Source: Lepas anatifera
Taxonomy: Eukaryota > Arthropoda > Thecostraca > Lepadidae
Length of the DNA stretch: 64,000 nt
Direction: 5' to 3'
NCBI GenBank assembly: GCA_034440635.1
Contig: JAOTON010000198.1
Coordinates: 620,001-684,000 of the forward strand
This document shows positions 44,004 through 55,069 of this stretch, one piece after another; within the stretch, counting starts at the first letter, position 1; every line of letters begins with the position of its first letter. Made by a program: the position numbers and the translations under genes. The notes beneath the pieces are model-generated. The model saw nothing but the letters and a program-made list of their open reading frames with translations, searched no databases and was not told where the DNA came from.

Positions 44004-45429
44004 CTTCATACTGACCATCACACGTGCTGCATTTAAGAACCAAACAAATTTGAGTGAACAAAGCGTGAGAAGTTTTACTCGCCACGCTGACTGCACATAG
44101 AAGGAAAATACTTCTTCAAGGGCGAGGAAAACTGATCAATTTTTATTCCAAAGCACTTAGAAAGTTACCTCGCCATGCAAATGCACCTAAGGACATTCAG
44201 CTTGAAGCATTTTTGCGAGCAAATCTAGGCATAAAGTTTGTGGTTCCACCAATTCTATGATAAATTAGTTTTCAGACTCCAGGAATACGAGGTAAGGGGC
44301 ATATTCCCAAAGCCCCCTCACCTAGCTTTCTATTCTAGATTCAGAACGACGTGACAAAAAAAAACGGTGTGTCAGAGGATATTTATTCCGTTGGGGTCAT
44401 GAGAAGAAGAGTATGGGCGAAGCAAAAATAAAAAACTGACGATGACAGATATTCATTATCTGTTATATTTATGGATACAATGTAAAGAGCCCTTAAGGAA
44501 ACAGTAAATGTCATCGTTTTCACACAATCTAAGAAACTGGAAGGGCCAGCGAGAAGTTCACAAACGAAAGCAGGGCACCCTCAAGTGACTTTCCAATCAC
44601 ACACAGACGTAGGACCAACCGGTCGTGAGTATATAAATGCAGGTAATGTGGACCTACACAGTCCGAACGCTCTCTACACGCATGGTTTCCAGTAAATTGT
44701 GAGCTGATGACGGCACGACCAGTCCTGTCGATGTTTCGGCCCCTGAACATGACCAGACATCACAATCGACAATGCAGACTCTATTCTACACAGCACAGCT
44801 GCGCTTAACCCCTTTCGATTACAATTGCACTGTCAATATAAGCGACTGCAGGGCTCCGGACTGCGCTGTTAACCTTCTTGGTCACATTCAGCTGCCTCAT
44901 GCATTTGATCTTAGCCAGTCTATGTCTACCAGCAGCCTCTAGATGCGTTCTCGGGGGTGATAGGTGGGGACTCCCTGATAACTCGATTCCAACGCTTCTT
45001 AATGATCCGATGGTGACGGAGACCAACAATGCAAAAAAAAACAAATAACACAAAAACAACATGGACGGCAGCACCGTACTCAGTATCACTGCACCAACAA
45101 CACAGTAACAAGGTCAAGCTCACAAAAAGCCTAACAAAAACAAACATCTACCATGTGGCGTATCACCTTGTCGCAAAACCAATCGTAGCGCAACAAATAA
45201 GCGACACTATCCCGTCTAGGTATTCCTGAGCATAACACCTATCGCTGTTCCTGCTACTGCCTACAACTCCAGGACTAAGTTCAAAGAAATGATTTTCTAT
45301 CGGCGTATCTTGAAGCATTACAATACTTGGCGCGCGCCGGAACGAAGGAATGGTGCCCGCCCCTCTCCCAAAATCTTAGAAACCATGCTAGGTACCGAAA
45401 AAACAGAAAGCGTCATTAGATAATCCGTC
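44004..45429. other. Unassigned region
   Basis: No gene is recognised. At 44702-44740, CTGATGACGGCACGACCAGT can fold as a hairpin and is followed by CGATGTTTCGG; this is of uncertain meaning (see rejected list). Confidence 0.4.
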
Positions 45430-46110
45430 TAGGTCTCTACTAAAAATTCTGTAAACAATTTTTTGGTAAGGTCACGCTTGATGTTTCTGGAGGCCAAAGA
45501 GTCTTCCAATAGTTATACAAAGGGAAATTAAATTTTGTCGCCTGACAGAGCGGAGCTATAGAACATTTCCAGCCCATTTTTGGATCGTATCGTAAAGCGC
45601 GATCGAATGATGCATCATATGACCTTCCCAGGTAGATAACGATGTGTGAATGATGTACCATATGACCTTTCTATCCTAGAATTGACCCGACAAGAGGTCC
45701 TTTTAGGATCACGAGTCATAGTGCATATCATTCGAATTGCAATAGCAAATCAAACAAAATGAAGTAGAAATAAACGGTCTATCGCTATTCCCTTCTAAGT
45801 TATCTGACTTAATCCAGTTTCCCTATGTACTTCAACACAGAAGTCACGACCCTTACCCATCCCAGGTCATCAATATGTAAAATCATGTTACCGCAGGCTG
45901 TTTTACTCTGCCATCTTTGTGATATGAATCGCAGATCGATAGATGTCTGCTTTTACTGCTCCACCTCTATATATTTTTTTGTTGAGGTTAGGTCACCTGA
46001 CCTGGACTGGTAACGTGACTTTAGGTGACCTGGGCCGGAAATTTTGTAATGAGTTCGGAAAACTGGGTTAAATAACGAGGAACACAAAGCCAAGCGCGGT
46101 GCCGCTGAAC
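45430..46110 (-). mobile_element. AGGTCA-rich TTAA-type MITE remnant
   Basis: TGACCT/AGGTCA words at 45470, 45620-45690 and 45985-46030, with interior phrases shared with 38460-38600. Termini are not recognisable. Confidence 0.5.
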
Positions 46111-46917
46111 TCCTCCGCCCTGTGGGGGACCTTGGGGGAGGCGGACACTCGCTACCCCCATACCGGCGCTGTTAAGATCGGTTCTTGCACTTCTGAAAGG
46201 CACTGATAAATGCACAGACACAATTCGGCATCTAACCAACCCACTTACTAGCAGTGCTACCCATCGCAATCCCGTATTCGTTCTTTTTGTAGAAAATCAC
46301 CAAGATGGTTTTGCGCATGATCTCTAACGGTTATTTCTACGCCTCTTGGAGATGTCCCCGTTTCAACCATTCGTTCACATGTCCTTTTGTTTCATAAAAG
46401 ATGTTATTTAGAAAAGCCGCACGAAATTTGTTTGTCCGCTCACTTCACTCCTCCCACACTCTGGTATTGATTGTACAACCGCTGTTTTACGAATTCGTAA
46501 AACTCCACCTCAGCCTGGAAATGTTTCGCCATGTCTTTCCGGGTTGCTGCTCGCAACTTCGGCTTATAGAAGTTCTCGTTGCGCAGAGTCCTATTAGTCG
46601 CCACTTTTTCTGCAAAAGAGATGAGCAAAGTTACAAAAGAAAACACCTGGGTGATTGGTATTTGCACCGAACGGTCATCCGCATGCAACAAATCGTCAAC
46701 CAACAGTGTTCTAAACAGTAGAGCTTCATATAAAATACATGCATGAGACCTGAATTTACGCCTTTAGTAAAATGTAAGAAAGAATAAGTCTGCCTCGAAG
46801 GAGGAAAACCATAACCCCCAGTACCAAACACGCTGGAAAACGTTCTTTGAATGTTAGGCGTCTAGTGTTACTTCTGCCTGTTAGACCAAACACTTCTGTC
46901 ACTGCCTTTGCTCGTCC
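46111..46917. other. Unassigned spacer
   Basis: No recognisable gene. Antisense-paired open frames of 87-106 codons at 46401-46721 lack domain similarity. Confidence 0.4.
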
Positions 46918-47808
46918 TTAACACGCGCACTGGAGGGGGAGCCTCGGTGGCCCCCACCTGTTTTTCAAGGTGGCCGGAGAACCGCTTGTAGCCGAAAACG
47001 AAACGTGGCCACATTTAACAGAATTTAATAGCGCTTCGATTGGTGAAGATTTTTGAAAATCGGCCGAAAATTTTTGACTTATAGGCTTTCAAAGTCAGAC
47101 CTGCATTTTGAGATCGCCGTAAACGCGCGGTCGGACCAGTTAGCTGCATTGAAGACCGAGTGGTGACGTCATAACGTCATATAAGCGGGACTATATGTCA
47201 AGGTTACTTCACATGAAAGTCAGGCCAAGGCCAAAGGTCACAGGTCAAGGTCATATCTGCACTTTCAAGGTCACTGACCACGTGCGTCCGGCCTAATGAC
47301 GTTACCCCGTCTGACATATATTATGCTATGACGTCATCGGTAGGGTACCCCAATACAAGGTCAAGGTCAAGGTCATTGGGAAAGGTCAATCCTCATTTCC
47401 CGCCAAACAGTGGCTACAGTGTTAGTCAAAGTGTAAATAATAAGTAGTATATCATATGGTGACCTTAAAGGTCAATGACCTTGAATGACCTTGACCCAAA
47501 GTTGTGGGAAAGCCTCTTTGAGACCTTTTTCTATGAACCTTGTCCGCCTTTGGCTTATTCCCGCCGTTTTCCTGCATAATCACAGCATTTACCAATCGAT
47601 CCCAGCATGGCCAATATTTGACCTTTACGACCTCGTTTGACCTTGAAGATATTGACCTAGGTCAATGAAAATTGGTCATCATGAAGATCATCATAGCCCT
47701 CACCCACCTACCAAGGGGCGTTTTTTAACCTCTTATTTTTCGAGATCTTAGGGGGCCTACCGGGCCCTCCAGTGCGTTAGTGCCAGACCCCTCCAGTGCG
47801 GGTGTTAA
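46918..47808. mobile_element. TTAA MITE, family I, best-preserved copy
   Basis: An 883-bp element between TTAA 46918-46921 and 47805-47808. Left end CACGCGCACTGGAGGGGG; right end, reverse-complemented, CACCCGCACTGGAGGGG, followed after a short spacer by a second GCACTGGAGGG. It carries TGACGTCA near 47163 and 47331, and AAGGTCA runs at 47245-47275 and 47356-47390. Close similarity to 13687-14559 implies recent spread. Confidence 0.92.
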
Positions 47809-48284
47809 ACTTGCCCTAATTAATCCCTCATCCCTAATTATTTTCACGCACCTGACCATTTTATATTTCAGGCAATGTCAGATCAAGGTCAAAAGACCAG
47901 ACATCAAAACCCCAAAATCGCGAGTTTGAAGCAGCGCCAAAGGAACATCTACCAATCGATCAGTTCCAGACTTTTATACTACGATAAGTCATTAATAGCA
48001 CGTATCATAGCGGTACTCTTGTTCTTGGATAAAAAGGAAAGTGATACTAGTGTGCCCTGGGGGCATACAAATGTCTATAGTCGTTCTCCCCAGTGTTTTC
48101 TATCAGAAGGCCGTACAGCGAAAGAAGTTGCACCCTATCTAAGTAAATTAGCGACGATGGCGCCTGACGCTAGAAAACAGAAGTCCGCACTGAAAACCCA
48201 TCCTGCGCCCCCCCTCCCGATGGAGACATGGCGGCCTCTGAAGTGACCAAAGTACCTTGCAACTGAACAGCGACGATCTATTCA
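47809..48284. other. Unassigned spacer with a 123-codon open frame
   Basis: The plus-strand frame at 47875-48246 follows CATTTTATATTTCAG, which looks like a splice acceptor, and encodes a basic peptide ending in MAPDARKQKSALKTHPAPPL. I recognise no domain; it could be an exon or chance. Confidence 0.3.
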
Positions 48285-49097
48285 TTAACACGCGCATTGA
48301 CGGGGGCGGGTACCCGCCCCCCTCGGGTTTTTCGGAGATAGTAGAAAAACGGCGGCGCGTAGCGCCGCCGTACTTGGTATACCTTTTCCTCATCATTTTT
48401 ACAACTTCTGTGAAAATTTTAAGGTTAGGTCATCTCAGGTCAGGTCACCAGTACAGGTCAAGTGACCCGACCTCAAAAAAGTTTAAGATAGCATAAGTCG
48501 GAGCAGGGTGAACTTATCCGATTGAAACTCATATCACATAATGGCCCCACCGAGTTCTCTAAAATATGTTCCGGTATTTTTTATATCGGTGACCTAAGGT
48601 CAGGTACGAGGCATGACCTCTCCATTAGAAATACATAGGAAAATTTGTTTTTACGGAATAACTCAGTAACGGATGGTGATAGAGCATTTATTTTAGCTGC
48701 ATTAGACTCGCCTGGGCTTTGCGGTTCTAATGATATGCATTTTATATAATTTGACCTGACCTGACCTCAGGTCAGGTCAAATTTATATCATTCGATTCGG
48801 CTTGCTAAGAGGATTCATATAGTTTAAGTCGTTTTGCTCTATCTTTACTTGTTCAGATGTAATGACCGAAAAACTGAATTTACATGTTATCCCTATGACG
48901 GGCATGTTTTGACCTCTCGTGACCTTAAATGTGACCTGACAAAAAATGGTTCAAATGTTTTCGATGGAGAAGTGGATGAGCAGCCCAACGCCGTTTACCG
49001 TTTTTCGCACCTACCGTGGTTCTCGAGATCTTAGGGGGCGGGTACCCGCCCCCCGTCAATGCGAAGGTGGCTCAGACCCCGTCAATGCGCGTGTTAA
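48285..49097 (+). mobile_element. TTAA MITE, family II, complete
   Basis: An 805-bp element between TTAA 48285-48288 and 49094-49097. Ends CACGCGCATTGACGGGG on both sides (identical over 17 bp). The right end has the doublet CGTCAATGCG - AAGGTGGCTC - CGTCAATGCG. Next to the left end is a hairpin ACGGCGGCGCGTAGCGCCGCCGT. The interior carries the perfect AGGTCA palindrome at about 48754-48776. Non-coding. Confidence 0.93.
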
Positions 49098-49223
49098 AAC
49101 AAGTCAGCGCAGACGTCACCAGCCAAATACAAATAGCTCGAAATTAAGCACTGCATCCCGGAACGGTGCAAACTCCCATTCTGGTGAGATTTACAACTAG
49201 CAGCAGAATCCACCCCAGGCACA

Positions 49224-49473
49224 TCCGGGTCCATACGCGTCGGAAAGGGGGGCAGGGTAGGCCTGCCCCCCCCACTTTTTGCCAAAAATTTCCTGATTTC
49301 GGTCAAAATGAGAGAAAACCGGACATTATTATAACCAGCCGCTGCGGAAAGCAACGAGAAGCCCAAATTCGAACAGTTTTTTTGTCCTGACGTTTAAATT
49401 TTTTTGTCAGCATCAGGTTGAAGTTTGGCTGCCCCCCCCACTTTTTGCCAGTGGCGACACTTTTGTCCGGGTC
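49224..49473. mobile_element. hAT MITE, 234 bp, exact 8-bp target duplication
   Basis: Element 49232-49465 between identical octamers TCCGGGTC (49224-49231, 49466-49473). Right end, reverse-complemented, CAAAAGTGTCGCCACTGG; left end CATACGCGTCGG. Inverted subterminal CCCCCCACTTTTTGCCA segments. Related to 61776-62010. Confidence 0.9.
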
Positions 49474-51034
49474 AATGGTGGATCCCGGACGAAGGGTGAC
49501 CGCTGGCTTCAGCGCCATCTACAACTGCAAAATCGGCCTACCCCATTCACAGCCCGCCACTGCACCGCTCTGCTGACGAGGGCTCGGCAGTGGGCCGCCA
49601 ACTTCTTCAGCCATACATCCCGCGCACAAGTCACGGCCGGTACTCTGAGCCAGTGTGAACTAGTACCGTAGAATCCCCCCTGGCATGATATCAGCCGCCG
49701 AGCCGCCATGACCTTGGCCGTTGGTGCGTTGTTGAACCCCGAGAACTATCATCATCAGCTGACGACTCTGGACTTCAGATCGAGCTCTGGTTGGGCAGTT
49801 CGAGCTGTCGGAGATGATTTGTGAGGGAATGACCACATCCGCCGGCGGTCGCTAATGGAAGGTAGAAAACTCCCGATCACCGAAGATCGCTTCCAGACAT
49901 GAGATAACTTTAATACACATTTTTTAAGGTTGCATGATACATTTCACTGTTGCTGTTGCAAGCTTTCAATGCCTCATCTATACGGGCATTTTTTAAGTCG
50001 GGTTTTTACATACGTCTGATAAGCATTTGTTCAGGGCACCTCCACGACCAAAGGATTATAGAGACAATCCTTGGCCCTTTTCGCTATAACGTTGATTTTT
50101 CGCTAGGATCCTACTAACAATAAGACGGTCCCGAGCAAATGGTTCTAAAGCCTGTGCAAAACTGTGACGTGAAACATATGCGTAAAAACTTGACCCTTGA
50201 GTTTCCTGGTTTACGGTAGCAACTGCAAACATGTGTGTAGAACTTCTGGAAGAAGAAATATATTGGTAAATTGCGCCTATAAGACGAACAACAGGCCACG
50301 TGACAGCGAGGGACGGGGGATGGGAGCAATGGGCCACTCGTTATTCCTGATTGGTAGCCATGTTCCCAAGTACTGGACACCGTGGAAGCTTATTACGCGT
50401 TTCCGCGATCAGGGGCTACCCAAAATAGTTCGCGGGTTTTATATTTAATTTGAATCCCTTACACAATCGTGATTGTGGACCTTTCAGCTAAACGTTTTTG
50501 GATCAGCAATTCAAAACTTTTATTGGAAAACATATTTCCGCGCCCCTGCGCAGGGTTCGGTTGGCCAGCCAGCTGTTGTTTCCCTGACGTGCTTGCTGCT
50601 GGCCGCCTGCGGGCACAGGGGCGCAAGCAAGCGACATCACACAAACAGGGCTTACACGAGTGAACGATGATACTGGCCGGCCGAGAGGCACGGTGCAGGG
50701 GCTGGCTTTCTGAGGGCAAGCAGTGAGATTGGGCTACACCACAAAAAGCCGTTACTTCTGGACTCAACATCCATCTTTTGATGGTCTATCTCCGTTTAAA
50801 TACCCACCTTTTGGGGCAGCAAAGAGAGTTGTCTTTAAACCCCATTTTGGAGTGTCATTCGTGAACAAGTGATTTGCGTGGGCCTTCCTGAATGTTTCCA
50901 ATTCGATTCTAGTGATAGTGACGTGCATTGGCAGCGCCTTCAAACACAGCCAATATACTCAGACTTCGCCTCCCATCACTCTCCTCCTGTCATCGCCACT
51001 GCGGGATCCGTCCCCCATAAAAGTCCGTGGCGGC
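49474..51034. other. Unassigned region
   Basis: Moderately GC-rich at 49480-49800 and 50520-50660. No recognisable domains in open frames up to 103 codons. Confidence 0.4.
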
Positions 51035-51397
51035 CAGGGGCGGATCCAAGGTGGGGGCGATGGGGCGATCGCCCCCACCTTGGGCCGACCTTCAGCACCA
51101 GAAAGAAACACCTCCAGCCGCAGCTGCTGGCCCCCCGCAAGGGTGCTATAAGTGAAAAGCCCTGTCTGTATATGTATATGTTACCGCATACTGACTACAG
51201 TGCGTGCGAGCTTGTAGGTGTGGTGGTAACCTGTAAAATGGCACCGGGTTGGGCTTTAGCACCATTTTTTAAGCAGAGTGCCATCACATTTAACGATTTT
51301 TCCGCGGGCTCCCCGAGTCGCGGGCCCCCTCCCCAAACGACGGGCCCCCGAGTCTTGAATTCGCCCCCTCCTTGAGGAAATCCTGGATCCGCCCCTG
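51035..51397. mobile_element. hAT-type MITE, 363 bp
   Basis: Ends CAGGGGCGGATCCAAGG and, reverse-complemented, CAGGGGCGGATCCAGG. Just inside the left end is a palindrome around GGGGCGATCGCCCC. Flanking octamers do not match, so the target duplication is lost or the element is chimeric. Confidence 0.75.
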
Positions 51398-51714
51398 TTT
51401 TTGACACCTGAAAAATGAATCTTAGATTTCTAGTTTAATTATTCAAACGAAAAACAAATGGTAAATGTTTGTTTAAGCACCCTGGAATTATAGTGCAGGC
51501 ATGGACGATGAAAATGGTCACAAACACTGGCGTATGACTATTTCCCCTAGAAGCCGAGCTCGAGGGGCGGTGTTTGAACACCCCCCCTCCCCCCATCTCA
51601 AACCTCATCAGCTTCACGGAACCAAATTTCAACGATTCGCCGTATACAGCCGTTAACACAGCAATAAAGAGAGCTTGAAACTAGGCTTCGGAGCGTGAAG
51701 ATTAGAGCAATTAA

Positions 51715-51755
51715 GACTTCTAATCTGGTAGTCGGGTGAGCCAACTGAGCTACAG
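51715..51755 (-). repeat. tRNA-like (box A) fragment
   Basis: The minus strand reads GTAGCTCAGTTGGCTCACCC, a good pol III box A. A following ACTACCAGATTAGAAGTC resembles an anticodon arm. No convincing box B or cloverleaf is completed, so it is probably a SINE or tRNA relic. Confidence 0.35.
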
Positions 51756-54700
51756 TTGGCTGCACTCGTGCGCCGGACTGGTTCACCCGAGGAAGCTAAA
51801 AAGACCCTCCCGCAGACACATTTAGGTCCGCGGTCATCTCAGCGCGTCTAAACACTCAATCGGGGCGCCATACCACAGCGCTGGCAAAAATAACCGAGCA
51901 GCGATTTATCCACTCATGTTACTTAGCGAGAGCTCGCCTAGTCAAGAGATCAATACCAAAAATTGTCATAAGAATATCCGAGCTATCACCGAAAACCCCA
52001 GAGCTCAGTCGCAAGCCCAGTTCTGCTGACACGGCAAGAAAGGCCGCATTTCATGTCTGGCACGCACAGCAGCAGCTTTAGGGGAGATGGCGATCCGTCT
52101 AAGACAGGTTTGTAGGCTCGCGACTCTTCGAAGGCCTAGACGCTCAACTCCTTTCAGGGACCGCACTAGGTGCAGTTCGGCTCCACGTACTGAGTAAACC
52201 GGATTCCCCACGCCTGGCCGCAGATTCAATCGTAGATACTGTCATTCACCGCCGTTTTGATGGCCGAATGTGAACCCGTACCGGAAGTGCCATCATAAAA
52301 TACAGCGGCGCTCCCCCCGGTTTGTGGCCCCGTGCAGCGTTTCCGGGGTTCTGTGAAAGACATCGGCTCCGGCGCAGACGACAACCAGAACCGTCACAGG
52401 TCCGGCTTCATCGGAAACGACGCTATCATGGGGACGTCCTGCAAGCGGGCACATCTGACGGATGCGAAAGAAATAATGAAAGGAACCAAGACCGGGCTGT
52501 TTGGCAGTGTGCACCATCCTGGTACGAAAACTTCAAAAGCGATACGCTTGGGAGGAATTGCCAGCCTTTTCCATCAGATATCGTTGACTACAAAAAAACA
52601 TGGCTGAACTGGGAGCGATTTTCAATTTCCAGCATTCCAAAAACACAGCGATTTACGCCTTTCCATTAGCGGCCAACCAACAACTCAGATGGGGAGGTAT
52701 ACGATCCAGTTAAAATAAGGTAGTTTTCAGAAAGCCACCACGGAGGAAATGCCACTGACTCGGAAAAAGGCGCACCGCCGTTCTCGCAGTTTGACCGATG
52801 CTTCCGAAGCAGCACTAGCTGTAAAGACTGTTTTAGGACACAAAGCTAGGCCCTGATTTCTTCGGCACAAGCACAAGCAGTGGGGCAAAATAAAACTTGT
52901 AACGTTCCCCTCGTGCTTTGAAGATAAGAGGTGGAGTGGCTGCCATGTTTTGATACTGTACTTAACCATTGACACCGTACTCATATGAACGTTAAACTTA
53001 AGCTTTCCCAGCTAAACAAGTTTTTGATGAGTTCATATACACCAGATTTCTTGAGTGGTGCTAAAAGCTGCACTTGAAACGTGAGTGGAAAACTGAGTAT
53101 AAATAAGGCAAAAGTGAGGGGACAATTCAGCTTGCCTGGGTGTCGCAAACCACCGTGATTTGGAACAACGCGGTGGTGATAATGAAATCAGTGACCTTGG
53201 TAAAACAATAACCATAACTTTTCTTAGACTTGTGACTGGGAGCATTGGACGTATGCTAAATTTAGCCACTGAATAGTGTTTGACAACATTTTCTTAGAAA
53301 TATCAGCATTACGCACTGGTTTACCGACAAAGTAATCCTTAGTTCAATAGAAAGTGTACTTTATGTGGTAACTGTAATACACCCAAAACAAACAGCATAC
53401 ATCTACGCAAACCACAGCAACGCATCCATCTAGCGTGAGGAAGACACTCTTCTCCTTCCCCCCTAAATCTCTTCTAATGACATCTCCCTGGCCAGTCCGT
53501 TGTGTGAGCGGTATGGCGTGTGGGGGTGGGCTCATCTGGAAAAGTAGACCTTCCCGCTAAAAAACGTCCTTTGATTTTCCTCACCCGATTCCTTTCGAGC
53601 AAAAATCCCTCCTTGAACCTTTGAGGTTGTGTCTCAATGCACTTTCATTCTGCGCAATCTGGAGCCAACATGTAGAGCTGCCCCTCAGCAATACTAATAT
53701 CGCCAAGTTGATGGTGGTGGGATCCAAAAGGATCCCCTTTTGAACTTCGAGATGTCTCAGCCCACTGAACACACTCTCTCCACCACCGCCGAACCGGGAA
53801 TGGTCTTTCGTGACCCTTGCACAAGGTTACGAGCACCTCACCGATACGCGCGGCCCCCTTGGACATTCTACTGGACCACCGTGCATCGAACTTTGGCCCC
53901 TGTGATATGAACGGCGAGGCGTTTGGTTGCGGACTCAGCGGACACATTTGCCACCACGCCAAAGTTCTCCGTGCCCTTCTTACTTACGTCATCATTTCAT
54001 CCTCACCTCCCCTCAACTCATCGGTATCACCCCGACTTCCCTCACCGCCTCATATTTGTGCTTGTTTTAACACTTTCAAACAAGTCCGATAGCTTTCTAA
54101 GTACAGTCATGATGGGTATGAAGTGAATATAACTAAGGAAGGAGAGGGGGAGGTTTTTGATGGTGACAGTCTCAGTGGCGCTCATGGTTCCTGCGATAAC
54201 ATCTTGAATCCTGGGTGACGGCTGCAGCCTTCAGGAGGTCCCCGTTCTGAAAGAGGTCGCCGAACCTTGCCTCGATATCGGTGCTGCGCCAGGCATCGCA
54301 GCAGGGTATCCTCGAGGTCATCGGAGTGGGTTCCAACAATTCGCATAAAGTTAAGCTGACTGAGACACACGCTGAATAACAATGGCTCACATTATGAACG
54401 AATGTTCATAATTCAATGTTCATATATGTAAACGAATTTAACGCACATTTTCACTCCTCTCATGACGATTGTTTGAGCAACGGAAAAAGATCGGGTGTAC
54501 TGAAAAGAGTGCAAACTCAGTACTCGTTTGAAACGATTCTAGCATAAAATGCAGCGGTTCGGATTTGCGAACATCATTGGGGGTGCCCAAAGTTGAGGAA
54601 GGAAAATTTTAATGCCCACCATATGACAGGGGATAGCCTAATATCATTTGTTTTGGCCATCACACAGTCATTTTGAATCCTGAAAACTGCTGAACAAATG

Positions 54701-54780
54701 ACGAAACTGAAAATCATGAACACTCGGGCCCTCTCTTTAAACAATTTAACATCCTAAAACTCCCTCATCTCATCGAGTAC
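51756..54780. other. Unassigned region
   Basis: Open frames at 52322-52669 and 52332-52607 (+) include a stretch FIGNDAIMGTSCKRAHLTDA that looks protein-like but matches no family I know. An unrecognised exon is possible. No repeats with clear ends. Confidence 0.35.
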
Positions 54781-54789
54781 ACCTAAATC

Positions 54790-55065
54790 ATGCTTCACTC
54801 TTTCCTTTTTGGTTACCTAACTGTTCCCTTGAAAGAGCGCTTATCGACGGCTGTGGACAATTATAGTCGCCTTGCTCATCATAGAAACCATTTCGTATCC
54901 TTACCCTTTGTATCAACTAACTACCTCAAATTTTCATTGTTTGTGTCTGCTCCAAAGATCTGGAACTCCGTGATCTCAACCAGGATCCGTGCTTTAGATG
55001 ACGTCCCTTGGAACAAAGCCCAGTTCAAAAAAGTCATTAGAAATATATACTTAGATTCTTACTAA
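54790..55065 (+). pseudogene. LINE reverse-transcriptase C-terminal fragment
   Basis: A 91-codon frame contains FVSTNYLKFSLFVSAPKIWN and then SVISTRIRALDD and FKKVIRNIYL. The FS..VSAPKIWNS(L)...IR...FKK pattern is the conserved C-terminus of CR1/Jockey-type LINE polyproteins. Nothing upstream is recognisable, so this is a severely 5'-truncated insertion. Confidence 0.75.
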
Positions 55066-55069
55066 TATC

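Noticed and set aside
44702..44745. CTGATGA followed by a hairpin, possible hammerhead ribozyme
   Set aside because: The downstream box reads GATGTTTC instead of GAAA and no stem I partner or cleavage triplet is placed correctly.
51690..51790. Functional tRNA gene on the minus strand
   Set aside because: Box A is good, but no acceptor stem, T-arm or box B completes a cloverleaf.
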